NCBI RefSeq assembly: GCF_900156455.1
Contig: NZ_FTNQ01000002.1
Location: 620,001-684,000 of the forward strand
DNA from: Microbacterium sp. RURRCA19A
Lineage (GTDB): Bacteria > Actinomycetota > Actinomycetes > Actinomycetales > Microbacteriaceae
DNA length: 64,000 nucleotides
Direction of reading: 5' to 3'
The position numbers and the translations under genes are program-made. The notes under the pieces were generated by a model that was given only the letters and a program-made list of their open reading frames with translations, was not told where the DNA came from and ran no database searches. This document shows positions 48,316 to 57,179 of this stretch, piece by piece (position 1 is the stretch's first letter; every line of letters starts with the position of its first letter).

Positions 48316-50517
48316 ATGAACGCCACACAACAGCCGGGGCAGGAGGACGCGCGCAGCGCCCTCGAGCAGTTCGGCATCAACCTCACCGACCGGGCCCGCC
48401 AGGGCAAGCTCGACCCCGTCATCGGGCGTGACAGCGAGATCCGGCGCGTCAGCCAGGTGCTCACGCGCCGCACGAAGAACAACCCGGTCCTCATCGGCGA
48501 ACCCGGCGTCGGCAAGACCGCCGTCGTCGAGGGACTCGCGCAGCGCATCGTCGCCGGAGACGTCGCCGAGAGCCTCAAGAACAAAGAGCTCGTGTCGCTC
48601 GACATCTCGGCCCTCGTGGCCGGTGCCATGTACCGCGGCCAGTTCGAGGAGCGGCTGAAGAGCGTCCTCAAGGAGATCACCGAGTCCGACGGCCGCATCA
48701 TCACGTTCATCGACGAGCTTCACGTGCTCATGGGCGCGGGCGGCGGCGAGGGCTCGGTCGCGGCCTCCAACATGCTGAAGCCCATGCTTGCCCGCGGCGA
48801 GCTGCGCCTCATCGGCGCGACCACGCTCGACGAATACCGCGAGTTCATCGAGAAGGATGCCGCGCTCGAGCGCCGCTTCCAGCAGGTCTACGTCGGCGAG
48901 CCCACGGTCGAGGACACCATCGCGATCCTCCGCGGACTCAAGGAGCGGTACGAAGCGCACCACAAGGTCGCCATCGCCGACGCGGCGCTCGTCGCCGCGG
49001 CATCCCTCTCCCACCGGTACATCCCCTCGCGGCAACTGCCCGACAAGGCCATCGACCTGATCGACGAAGCTGCGTCCCGGCTGCGCATGGAGATCGACTC
49101 GGCTCCGCTCGAGATCGACGAGCTGCGCCGCCACGTCGACCGCCTGAAGCTCGAAGAGCTGGCGCTGAAGAAAGAGAAGGACGCCGCCTCGAAGGAGCGC
49201 CTGGCGACCCTGCGCGAAACCCTCGCCGCCGAGCAGTCCAAGCTCGACGAGCTGCAGGCCCGGTGGGAGCGCGAGCGCGCGTCGCTCAACCGCGTCGGCG
49301 ACCTCAAGACGCGGCTCGACGCGGCCCGGGTGGATGCCGAGCGCGCCCAGCGCGAGGGCAACCTCGAGCGCGCGTCGCGCCTGCTGTACGCCGACATCCC
49401 GGCGCTCGAGCGCGAGCTGATGACCGCCGAGCGCGAGGAGCCCGCCGGCGACCGCATGGTCAACGACCAGGTCACCGACGAAGACATCGCCGCCGTCATC
49501 GCCGCGTGGACCGGCATCCCGGTCGGGCGTCTCCTGCAGGGCGAGACCGAGAAGCTCCTGCACCTGGAGCGCGAGCTCGGCAAGCGCCTGATCGGACAGA
49601 AGGACGCCGTGAAGGCGGTGTCCGATGCCGTGCGGCGCTCGCGGGCCGGCATCAGCGACCCGAATCGCCCGGTGGGGTCGTTCCTGTTCCTCGGCCCCAC
49701 GGGTGTCGGAAAGACCGAGCTCGCGAAGGCGCTCGCCGACTTCCTGTTCGACGACGAGCGCGCCATGGTCCGCATCGACATGTCGGAGTACGGCGAGAAG
49801 CATTCCGTCGCGCGGCTCGTCGGTGCCCCTCCGGGATACATCGGCTACGAGCAGGGCGGGCAGCTCACCGAGGCCGTGCGTCGGCGCCCCTACAGCGTCG
49901 TACTGCTGGACGAGGTCGAGAAGGCGCACCCCGAGGTGTTCGACATCCTGCTGCAGGTGATGGACGACGGTCGGTTGACCGACGGCCAGGGCCGCACGGT
50001 CGACTTCACCAACGTCATCCTGATCCTGACGTCGAACCTCGGCTCGCCGATCCTCATCGACCCCACGCTGTCGATCGAGGTCAAGCGCGCGCAGGTGCAG
50101 GCGCTGGTGCGCCAGGCGTTCAAGCCCGAGTTCGTGAACCGTCTCGACGACATCGTGATCTTCCAGGCGCTGACCGAGGACGACCTCGCCCAGATCGTCG
50201 AGCTCGCGGTCGACGCGCTGCACAAGCGGCTGCGCGAGCGCCGGCTCACCCTCGCGGTGACGCCCGACGCCCGGTCGTGGCTCGCCGAGCGCGGGTACGA
50301 CCCGGTGTACGGCGCGCGTCCGCTCCGTCGCCTGATCCAGTCCGAGGTGCAGGACCGCCTCGCGATGGCGATCCTCGCGGGCGGCGTGCGCGACGGCGAC
50401 CTGGTGAAGGTCGACGTCGCGAGCGACGGGGAGTCGCTGGTGCTCACGAGCGCCGGCCCCGCCGCCGAGCCGGAGCCCGGCGACGACGACGTGATCGAGG
50501 CCGAGATCATTGAGTAG
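48316..50517 (+). CDS. clpB: ClpB disaggregase lacking the N-terminal domain
   Basis: A 733-residue Hsp100 ATPase. NBD1 starts almost at once: Walker A1 GEPGVGKT at 61-68 and [11 protein letters not shown]. The coiled-coil middle domain spans about residues 290-400 ([20 protein letters not shown]). NBD2 has Walker A2 GPTGVGKT at 460-467 and [14 protein letters not shown]. The usual ~150-residue Clp_N domain is missing. The start is fixed by AGGAGA at 48305 and the promoter at 48239, so the shortness is real. It resolves aggregates with DnaK. The acidic C terminus ([11 protein letters not shown]) resembles that of DnaK here. Confidence 0.95.
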   Translation: MNATQQPGQEDARSALEQFGINLTDRARQGKLDPVIGRDSEIRRVSQVLTRRTKNNPVLIGEPGVGKTAVVEGLAQRIVAGDVAESLKNKELVSLDISALVAGAMYRGQFEERLKSVLKEITESDGRIITFIDELHVLMGAGGGEGSVAASNMLKPMLARGELRLIGATTLDEYREFIEKDAALERRFQQVYVGEPTVEDTIAILRGLKERYEAHHKVAIADAALVAAASLSHRYIPSRQLPDKAIDLIDEAASRLRMEIDSAPLEIDELRRHVDRLKLEELALKKEKDAASKERLATLRETLAAEQSKLDELQARWERERASLNRVGDLKTRLDAARVDAERAQREGNLERASRLLYADIPALERELMTAEREEPAGDRMVNDQVTDEDIAAVIAAWTGIPVGRLLQGETEKLLHLERELGKRLIGQKDAVKAVSDAVRRSRAGISDPNRPVGSFLFLGPTGVGKTELAKALADFLFDDERAMVRIDMSEYGEKHSVARLVGAPPGYIGYEQGGQLTEAVRRRPYSVVLLDEVEKAHPEVFDILLQVMDDGRLTDGQGRTVDFTNVILILTSNLGSPILIDPTLSIEVKRAQVQALVRQAFKPEFVNRLDDIVIFQALTEDDLAQIVELAVDALHKRLRERRLTLAVTPDARSWLAERGYDPVYGARPLRRLIQSEVQDRLAMAILAGGVRDGDLVKVDVASDGESLVLTSAGPAAEPEPGDDDVIEAEIIE

Positions 50518-50556
50518 CCCCGCGCCCCGCCCCGTCCCGACTCCGCCTCTGGTGCC

Positions 50557-50621
50557 GATAAACGCGATTTGCGGCGAGAAACGCGCTCTCCCGCCGTGTC
50601 TCGCCGCCGATGGCGTTTATC
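50557..50621. repeat. 65-bp palindromic repeat, copy B
   Basis: Begins GATAAACGCG and ends GGCGTTTATC, with perfectly complementary inner segments GGCGAGA and TCTCGCC around a CTCTCCC-containing loop. It matches copy A (28162-28226) at 55 of 65 positions with no gap. It sits 40 bases after the clpB stop and may terminate it. Confidence 0.75.
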
Positions 50622-50698
50622 GGCAAGGGGGGACGCCGGGGCGGGCCGCCGGGGTGGGGCGGGGGTGGGGCGCCGGGGCGCGTCGCTAGCCTGGCGGC

Positions 50699-51166
50699 AT
50701 GACCATCGCTACGGCTGACCTCTACGACGAGCGCGGCGACGAGCTCGATTCGCTCTCCCTGCAGATGCTCGACCTCGGCGGACACGTCGCGTTCGACGGC
50801 CTCGTCCGTACCGTGCGGTGCCACCGCGACAACGCGCTCGTGAAGCGGGTGCTCGCCACGCCCGGAGCGGGCGCCGTGCTGGTCGTCGACGGTGGCGGCT
50901 CGCTCGAGTCCGCGCTCGTCGGCGACCTCATCGCCGCGTCGGCCGTCGAGAACGGGTGGGCGGGGATCATCGTGCACGGCGCGATCCGCGATCGGGCGGC
51001 GATGGCATCCCTGCCGTTGGGGGTCAAGGCGCTCGGCTCGAACCCGCGCAAGAGCGCGAAGGACGGCGTCGGCGAGGTCGATGTCGCCGTGACGATCGCG
51101 GGTGTGGTGTTCACGCCCGGGCGACACGTGTGGGCCGACGAGGACGGCGTGCTCGTCGAGCGCTGA
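50699..51166 (+). CDS. rraA: RraA-family protein
   Basis: A 155-residue RraA-like protein. Family features are TADLYDERGDEL near the start, the glycine loop LVVDGGGSLESALVGDLIAA, IVHGAIRDRAAM (with the Arg-Asp of the aldolase-like site) and GRHVWADEDGVLV. In E. coli, RraA inhibits RNase E; other members are 4-hydroxy-4-methyl-2-oxoglutarate aldolases and the fold is shared. A TAGCCT box ends six bases before the ATG, indicating a leaderless mRNA. Which role applies here is undecided. Confidence 0.88.
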   Translation: MTIATADLYDERGDELDSLSLQMLDLGGHVAFDGLVRTVRCHRDNALVKRVLATPGAGAVLVVDGGGSLESALVGDLIAASAVENGWAGIIVHGAIRDRAAMASLPLGVKALGSNPRKSAKDGVGEVDVAVTIAGVVFTPGRHVWADEDGVLVER

Positions 51167-51283
51167 GCCGGTTGCGGCACTCACCCGTGCGCGATGTCGC
51201 GCCGGTGCCCCGCCGCAGACGGGTCCGCCCCCGCACCGCGGGCGCGGATACGGGGGCGGATGGTGCCGGAGACCGGCGTCGTG

Positions 51284-51868
51284 TCAGGCGTCGAGCAGCA
51301 GGGACTCGGCGATGGGCCGGCGCGTGCGCGGTGCGGACTCGCGGGCGCGGACGGTCTCGTCGGCGGCATTCAGGTCGCCGAAGGCGCCCACGGCGATGAC
51401 GGTCACCGGGGTGAAGCGGGGGTCGATCTCGAACGCGTGACGCAGGTCTTCGCCCGAGAAGCCGCCCATGGTGTGGGTGGCGAGGCCGCGGGCGTGGGCC
51501 TCGACGGTGAAGAACGCGGCGGACTGTCCGGCGTCGTAGGTCGCCCAGGGGCGGGCATTGCCCTCGTCGTCGACGGTCTCGGCCAGCACGACGAGCAGGG
51601 CCCCGGCGGCCGGCGCCCAGCCCTGGTTGAACCCGACGAGCGACGCGACGATCTTCGCGTGCGCGTCGGTTCCCCGGCGGGCGAGGAGGAAACGCCACGG
51701 CTGGGTGTTGTTGGCGGACGGCGACCAGCGGGCGGCCTCGAGGGCGGCGCGCAGGGCCTCTTCGTCGACGGGGGCGTCGGCGTCGAAGACGCGGGTGCTC
51801 CAGCGCTCGGCCAGGACGTCGAGGATCGGGACGTCGGTCTGGGCGGTGCGGTCGAGAACGTGGGACAT
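51284..51868 (-). CDS. Nitroreductase-family FMN protein
   Basis: A 194-residue NAD(P)H:FMN oxidoreductase. The N terminus has the family's RWSTRVFD (FMN-phosphate Arg-Ser) and ARWSPSANNTQPWRFLL. The middle has SAAFFTVEAHARGLATHTMGGF, and the C terminus shows a conserved Arg-rich end. Substrates range from nitroaromatics to quinones; the physiological one is unknown. The ATG at 51868 has AGGAG upstream. The gene stands alone between rraA (convergent) and the G6PD gene (same strand, 96 bases away). Confidence 0.88.
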   Translation of the reverse strand: MSHVLDRTAQTDVPILDVLAERWSTRVFDADAPVDEEALRAALEAARWSPSANNTQPWRFLLARRGTDAHAKIVASLVGFNQGWAPAAGALLVVLAETVDDEGNARPWATYDAGQSAAFFTVEAHARGLATHTMGGFSGEDLRHAFEIDPRFTPVTVIAVGAFGDLNAADETVRARESAPRTRRPIAESLLLDA

Positions 51869-51964
51869 GGGGTACTCCTGAGGGTGAGAACGTTGCCGGG
51901 GCGCCGTTGACCCGTTCCATCGAACGCCGTCGGACCCCCGGATGTTCCCGTGTGACGGAGAAAG

Positions 51965-53332
51965 TCACAGCCCCCAGGAGGTCGGACCGGCCGTCCCCGC
52001 CGGATACTCGTCGAGCGGCACCCGATCTTCCCGCCACGCGTCGATGACCGGCTGCACGATGCGCCAGCACTGCTCGGCGGCGTCGCCGCGGACAGCGAGC
52101 ATCGCGTCGCCGTCCAGGATGCCGGAGAGCACCTCGCCATAGGCCTTCAGGCCACCCTCGCCGAGGTCGGCCGCGAGGGTCACGCGCTCCAGCTCGAGCG
52201 GGTCGTCGGCGCCGTTGACGTTCAGCCCGAGGCTCATGGTGTCGGGGCCGAGGGAGAACGTCAGTACCGAGGGGGCGCTCTCGCCGACGAAGCCGTCGGG
52301 CAGGTGCCGCACGGGCTTGAAGGTGACGGTGACGGCGGGGTCGCCGGCATCCGGGCCCAGCGCCTTGCCCGACCGCAGCACGATCGGCACGCCCTGCCAG
52401 CGAGCGGTGCGCACCTCGACCGTCATCTCGGCGAGCGTCTCGGTCTGGCGCGCGGGGTCGACGCCGGGCTCGTCGGCGTACGACGGGAAGTGCCGGTCGC
52501 CGATCGTGCCCTCGCTGTACCGGGCGCGGCGGGAGTTCTTCACGGCGTCGTCGCCCCACACGTGCGTCGCACGCAGCACCGCGGAGGTGGCATCCCGGAG
52601 ATCGAGCTGGTCGAGAGAGGACGGCGGCTCCATCGTCACGAACGCCATGACCTGCAGCAGGTGGCTCTGGATCATGTCGACCAGGGCCCCGGCATGGTCG
52701 TAGTAGCCCGCGCGCCCCTCGAGTCCGAGCTTCTCGGGGAAGTCGACCGTGACACCGGCGATGTCGTCGGCCGACCACACGCTCTCGATGAGACGGTTGG
52801 CGAAGCGCACGCCGAGCAGGTTCAACACCGTCGAACGGCCGAGGAAGTGGTCGATCCGGAACACCTGGTTCTCGGGGACGAGCTTCGCGACCTGCTCGTT
52901 GAGAGCGTGGGCGCTGGCTTCGTCGGTGCCGAACGGCTTCTCGAGAGCCAGGATCGTGCCGTCGGGGAGGGTCGCGTCGGCCAGCGCGACGCACGCCTTC
53001 TCGGCGACCGCCGGGGGGACGGCGAAGTACAGCGCCGGCCGGCCCTCCGCGGCATCCAGGAGCTCTTGCAGGTCGGAGGTCTTCGTGATGTCGGCCTGAC
53101 TGTACGTGGTGTCGGCCACCTTCTCGAAGGCCTTCTCGGCGCCCATCGTCGCGAAGGAGGCGCGCACGGTGTCGCGCCACTTCTCGTCGCTCCAGTCCTC
53201 CATGCCGGCGCCGTGCAGCCGGACCGAGCGGCTCGGCTCGCGCGTGAGCAGCTGCCCGAGGGCGGGCAGCAGGAGACGCGAGGTGAGGTCGCCCGAAGCG
53301 CCCAGGATGATCAGGGTGGTGTCCGCCGGCAT
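51965..53332 (-). CDS. zwf: Glucose-6-phosphate dehydrogenase-like protein
   Basis: A 455-residue protein of the G6PD family (usual length about 490-510). The NADP-binding fold is GASGDLTSRLLLPAL (Gly11 on), and EKPFG is present near residue 130. The substrate signature normally RIDHYLGKE reads RIDHFLGRST: the catalytic-region Asp and His remain, but the Lys is Arg and the following Glu is Ser. It is not next to opcA, tal or pgl, so it may be a second, specialised paralogue. A TACGGT box ends six bases before the ATG (leaderless). Activity on G6P is likely but not certain. Confidence 0.83.
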   Translation of the reverse strand: MPADTTLIILGASGDLTSRLLLPALGQLLTREPSRSVRLHGAGMEDWSDEKWRDTVRASFATMGAEKAFEKVADTTYSQADITKTSDLQELLDAAEGRPALYFAVPPAVAEKACVALADATLPDGTILALEKPFGTDEASAHALNEQVAKLVPENQVFRIDHFLGRSTVLNLLGVRFANRLIESVWSADDIAGVTVDFPEKLGLEGRAGYYDHAGALVDMIQSHLLQVMAFVTMEPPSSLDQLDLRDATSAVLRATHVWGDDAVKNSRRARYSEGTIGDRHFPSYADEPGVDPARQTETLAEMTVEVRTARWQGVPIVLRSGKALGPDAGDPAVTVTFKPVRHLPDGFVGESAPSVLTFSLGPDTMSLGLNVNGADDPLELERVTLAADLGEGGLKAYGEVLSGILDGDAMLAVRGDAAEQCWRIVQPVIDAWREDRVPLDEYPAGTAGPTSWGL

Positions 53333-53446
53333 GGGGCCACCGTAGCGTCCCCGTCCGACACCGCGTGGTCGCTTGCAGCGAGCCCACGGATGCCACTAGC
53401 GGGATGCACGGCCACGATGTCGGCATCCCCTGTCACAATCACGAGG

Positions 53447-55216
53447 GTGAGCACCGCGATCGAGGACTACGCCGTCCTCAGCAACTGCCGATCCGCCGCC
53501 CTGGTGTCCCGCTGGGGCAGCATCGACTGGCTCTGCCTGCCCCGGTACGACAGCGGGTCGATGTTCGGCGCGCTGCTCGGCGACGAGTCGCACGGGGCCT
53601 GGTCGCTGCGTCCGAGCGATCCGGATGCCACGGTCACCCGACACTACGACGCCGACACGTTCGTGCTGGTCACGCGCTGGCAGACGGCGACGGGGGTGGC
53701 CGAGGTGCACGACGCGATGCCGATCGACGAGGGCGTCGAGGCCGTGGTGCGGCGCGTGGTCGGGATCTCCGGCGAGGTCGACTTCGTCAGCGAGGTGCGG
53801 TTCCGGTTCGACTACGCCCGGGCGGTGCCGTGGGTGCGGCAGATCGGGAACGGCCACGCGCACGCGATCCTCGCGGTCGCCGGGCCGGATGCCGTGGTCC
53901 TCCGCGGTCCGCGCCTGATCGCGGTCGACACCGCGCACCGCGCGCGGTGGACGACCGTCGCGGGCGAGAGCGTCGATTCGGTGCTGCAGTGGGGGCCGTC
54001 GTGGCGCGAGGCGCCCGCCCCGATCGACGTGGATGCCACGCTCAAACGCACCATCGAGTGGTGGGCCTCGTGGGCGGAGCGCGTGCAGGCGGCGGGTGAG
54101 CACGCCGAGCTCGTCACCCGTTCGCTCCTGGTCCTGCGCGCGCTGACCCACGCGGAGACCGGCGGTATCGTGGCCGCGGCCACCACCTCGCTGCCCGAGG
54201 CGTTCGGCGGGGAACGGAACTGGGACTACCGCTACGTGTGGCTCCGCGACGCGGCGCTCACTCTCGTCGCGTACATCGACCACGGCTACCTCGACGCCGC
54301 GCATCGCTGGCGCACGTGGCTGCTGCGGGCGATCGCCGGCGATCCGGCCGACGTGCAGATCATGTACGGCATCGCGGGGGAGCGCGACCTGCCCGAGCGT
54401 GAGATCACGAGCCTGCCCGGCTACGAGGGGGCGCGGCCGGTCCGCATCGGGAACGGCGCGGTCGACCAGTACCAGGCCGATGTGATCGGCGAGGTCATGG
54501 TCGCCCTCGAGGCCGCCCGGAGGGCCGGCGTCGAGGAGACCACGTTCTCGTGGGCCTTGCAGCGCACGCTGCTCGATCAGCTCGTGCAGTGGGTCGATCG
54601 TCCCGACAACGGCATCTGGGAGATGCGCGGCGACCCCCACTTCTTCACGCACTCCCGGGCGATGGTGTGGGCGGCGTTCGATCGTGGCATCCGGGCCGTG
54701 GAAGAGAACGGGCTGGAGGGCGAGGTCGACACGTGGCGTGAGCTGCGCGATCGCGTTCGGGCCGACATCGACGCGCACGGCGTGCACCGCGGCGGCTGGT
54801 TCACGCAGCACGCCGATACCGACGAGGTCGACGCGTCGCTGCTGATCCTGCCGCAGGTGGGTTTCTGCGCGTACGACGACCCGCGCATGCTCGCCACCGT
54901 CGCGCGCATGGAGCAGACCCTCATGCCCGACGGGTGGCTGCTGCGCTATCGGACGACGGGCGTCGACGGGCTCGCGGGCGACGAGCACCCGTTCCTGGCG
55001 TGCTCGTTCTGGCTCGTCGGCCAGTACGCGCGCACGGGCCGACGCGACGACGCCGTCGCCCTCATGCGGCGGCTGACCGCGGTCGCGAACGACGTGGGGC
55101 TGCTGTCCGAGGAGTACGACCCGAAGGGCAAGCGGCAGGCCGGCAACACACCGCAGGCGCTGTCGCACCTCGCGCTCGTGGGAGCGGCGGACGCCCTGGG
55201 CGCCACGGCTCCCTGA
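53447..55216 (+). CDS. GH15 glycoside hydrolase (trehalase/glucoamylase type)
   Basis: A 589-residue cytoplasmic GH15 protein. The N-terminal beta-domain starts IEDYAVLSNCRSAALVSRWG and SIDWLCLPRYD. The (alpha/alpha)6 catalytic domain contains RNWDYRYVWLRDAA, the likely general acid Glu392 (GIWEMRG) and general base Glu513 (DEHPFLACSFWL). Actinobacterial members of this length are mostly trehalases or glucoamylases acting on alpha-glucosides. The GTG start follows a CACAAT box by seven bases, consistent with a leaderless mRNA. It is divergent from the G6PD gene, hinting at linked glucose metabolism. Confidence 0.88.
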   Translation: MSTAIEDYAVLSNCRSAALVSRWGSIDWLCLPRYDSGSMFGALLGDESHGAWSLRPSDPDATVTRHYDADTFVLVTRWQTATGVAEVHDAMPIDEGVEAVVRRVVGISGEVDFVSEVRFRFDYARAVPWVRQIGNGHAHAILAVAGPDAVVLRGPRLIAVDTAHRARWTTVAGESVDSVLQWGPSWREAPAPIDVDATLKRTIEWWASWAERVQAAGEHAELVTRSLLVLRALTHAETGGIVAAATTSLPEAFGGERNWDYRYVWLRDAALTLVAYIDHGYLDAAHRWRTWLLRAIAGDPADVQIMYGIAGERDLPEREITSLPGYEGARPVRIGNGAVDQYQADVIGEVMVALEAARRAGVEETTFSWALQRTLLDQLVQWVDRPDNGIWEMRGDPHFFTHSRAMVWAAFDRGIRAVEENGLEGEVDTWRELRDRVRADIDAHGVHRGGWFTQHADTDEVDASLLILPQVGFCAYDDPRMLATVARMEQTLMPDGWLLRYRTTGVDGLAGDEHPFLACSFWLVGQYARTGRRDDAVALMRRLTAVANDVGLLSEEYDPKGKRQAGNTPQALSHLALVGAADALGATAP

Positions 55217-55257
55217 CTACCGCCCCACCCTGCCTCGGGCGGTTCTAGAGTCGGGGC

Positions 55258-55983
55258 ATGACCGACGACGACGTCGAGCTGAACCACCTGCGCGAGCGCG
55301 TCTACGGCGCTGCCGCCCTCCCGGCGACACCGGACGAGATCGCACGCCTCACGGCCCTCGAAGAGGCCGCCCGTGCCCGCCGTGCCCCCAGCCCCGCCGC
55401 CGATCACGCTCCGGCCGCCGCTTCCGTGGCATCCGCCGAGCCCGTGGACCTGCCCGGCGACCCTGCCGACGAGGGGGCGCCGAGGGATGCCGCACCTCCG
55501 CGCCACCGCTCGCTCGCGGTGATCGCGGCGGTCGTCGCGGCGGGTGTCCTGCTCGGGGCGGGGTACGCCGCGGGCGTGGCCGCACCGTCCCTCGTCGCCG
55601 CTTCGGCCACCCCGTCTCCGACCCCGTCGGCGCGGTATCCCGAGCTGGCGTTCCCGCAGACCGACGACGACGTCATCTCGGCCAGCATCATCGACGACAG
55701 TGGGATCGACCCCGCCACCACACGGTACATCGCCGTGATGCGCGGCTTCCGCGTGTTCCTCGCCCAGCCGGAGCGGGGGGAGGGGGTGTGCGTGGTGACG
55801 TTCATCGTCGTCAACGATCAGCCGTGGTCCGCGGGATGCACGACCGGAGGACCCTTCGACGACGGTGCCGTGTTCGGCATCGACCGGCACCTGAGCGTCG
55901 CGCTCGGAGACACGTCCCGGATGTCGATCCGCGGAACGCCCGTGCGCCTGTCGGAGTCGGTCACGGCGTACGTCGTCGAGTGA
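55258..55983 (+). CDS. Single-pass membrane protein of unknown function, paralogue 1
   Basis: A 241-residue protein. A charged N-terminal helix (DDVELNHLRERVYGAAALPA) is followed by a disordered Ala/Pro-rich region. One membrane segment comes next (SLAVIAAVVAAGVLLGAGYA, about residue 85). An extracytoplasmic domain follows with two cysteines (GVCVVTF and SAGCTT) that could form a disulphide. The next gene is a clear paralogue in the same order. A TAGAGT box ends six bases before the ATG. Function is unknown. Confidence 0.8.
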   Translation: MTDDDVELNHLRERVYGAAALPATPDEIARLTALEEAARARRAPSPAADHAPAAASVASAEPVDLPGDPADEGAPRDAAPPRHRSLAVIAAVVAAGVLLGAGYAAGVAAPSLVAASATPSPTPSARYPELAFPQTDDDVISASIIDDSGIDPATTRYIAVMRGFRVFLAQPERGEGVCVVTFIVVNDQPWSAGCTTGGPFDDGAVFGIDRHLSVALGDTSRMSIRGTPVRLSESVTAYVVE

Positions 55984-56030
55984 CGCGGGCGTGGGGCCGT
56001 GGCCACCTGTGGCACGCCTAGAGTCGTGGC

Positions 56031-56708
56031 ATGAGCGACGTCGACGTCGAGCTGATCCGCCTCCGCGAGCGTGTGTACGGCGGGCGGGGGAGCGCGCCCA
56101 CCGAGGCGGAGATCGCCCGGCTCGCCGACCTCGAGGAGCGCCTTCGCCTCGGCACCGATCCGGTCCCACCCGACGCCCCGCCGCCCGAGGCACCCGCCGA
56201 CGACGCGCAGCCCGCTGACGCAGACGCGCCCGCGCCCGGCCGTCCTCTCGCCCGGCGCATCCTCACGGGTCTCGCCGGCGTCGCCCTCCTCGGACTCGGC
56301 ATCGCGATCGGCTTCGCCGCGGCCACTCAGCCCGCCCCGACCGACGCCACGGCATCCGGCCTGCCCGAACTCGCCTTCGTGCAGACCTCCGAGGACGTGA
56401 TCTCCGGCGACATCCTGTCCGACAGCGGCATCGACCCGGCGAGCATCCGCTACATCGCCACGATCCGCGACTTCCGCATCTACCTCGCCGTCCCCGACGA
56501 CGGCGACGGCCGGTGCATCGCGGTCTTCACCTCCACCGACAACCGGCCGTGGTCGGCGGGGTGCGCGAGCGGCGCGCAGCCCGGCGCGGCGGTCTTCGGT
56601 GTCGACGAGAACCTCTCCGTCGCCATCGGCGACCCGGCCGACGACACCGTCGCGGGGACGCAGATCCGACTCTCCGACAGCGTCACGGCCTACGTGCGGC
56701 CGAACTAG
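56031..56708 (+). CDS. Single-pass membrane protein of unknown function, paralogue 2
   Basis: A 225-residue paralogue of the preceding protein. It shares the N-terminal LRERVYGG-type motif, a Pro/Ala/Asp-rich linker, one membrane helix (ILTGLAGVALLGLGIAIGF), and an outer domain with PELAFVQTSEDVISGDILSD, RPWSAGC and LSDSVTAYV in matching order. The Cys pair is conserved. It has its own TAGAGT box six bases before the ATG, identical to that of the first copy, so the promoter was duplicated too. It may act with its sister or replace it under other conditions. Confidence 0.8.
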   Translation: MSDVDVELIRLRERVYGGRGSAPTEAEIARLADLEERLRLGTDPVPPDAPPPEAPADDAQPADADAPAPGRPLARRILTGLAGVALLGLGIAIGFAAATQPAPTDATASGLPELAFVQTSEDVISGDILSDSGIDPASIRYIATIRDFRIYLAVPDDGDGRCIAVFTSTDNRPWSAGCASGAQPGAAVFGVDENLSVAIGDPADDTVAGTQIRLSDSVTAYVRPN

Positions 56709-56724
56709 AGAAAGGGGCACGACC

Positions 56725-57105
56725 ATGTTCGATCCTGACGGGGCCTTCTCGGGCCTGGCCGTCGACGACCTCGACGCCGCCCACCGCTTCTACGCCGACA
56801 CCCTCGGCATCCGGGTGGAGGTGCTCGAGGGATCCGGGTTCCTCGTCCTGCACCTCGGATCCGGTGGGCGCGTGCTCGTCTACGGCAAACCGCACCACGT
56901 GCCGGCGACGTTCACGGTGCTGAACTTCCCCGTCTCCGACGTCGAGGCGGCGGTCGACGATCTCCGCTCGCGCGGTGTCGAGACGAAGATCTACGACGAC
57001 GCGGACATCCCCACGGACTCCCGCGGGATCATGCGCGAAGGAGGACCGTTGATCGCCTGGTTCCGCGACCCCGCGGGCAACGTCCTCGCCGTCCTCGAAG
57101 AGTGA
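56725..57105 (+). CDS. VOC/glyoxalase-like protein
   Basis: A 126-residue vicinal-oxygen-chelate fold protein with two beta-alpha-beta-beta-beta modules: SGLAVDDLDAAHRFYADTLG and VLNFPVSDVEAAVDDLRSRG. It ends in WFRDPAGNVLAVLEE, the typical family C terminus. The metal-ligand pattern is incomplete (no His in the first strand), so it may be a binding or resistance protein rather than an active lyase. An AAAGGGG site precedes the ATG at 56725, only 16 bases after the membrane protein gene, so they may be co-transcribed. Confidence 0.85.
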   Translation: MFDPDGAFSGLAVDDLDAAHRFYADTLGIRVEVLEGSGFLVLHLGSGGRVLVYGKPHHVPATFTVLNFPVSDVEAAVDDLRSRGVETKIYDDADIPTDSRGIMREGGPLIAWFRDPAGNVLAVLEE

Positions 57106-57121
57106 CCTCGCGACACGGAAA

Positions 57122-57158
57122 GCGGGATGGATGCCAGAAGCCGTGGCATCCATCCCGC
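57122..57158. terminator. Bidirectional terminator between VOC and ABC-2 permease genes
   Basis: A perfect 15-base stem (GCGGGATGGATGCCA and its complement) closes a seven-base loop in the 74-base convergent gap. It can serve transcripts from both sides. Confidence 0.85.
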
Positions 57159-57179
57159 CGGTGACCGGGCCCGAGCCGG

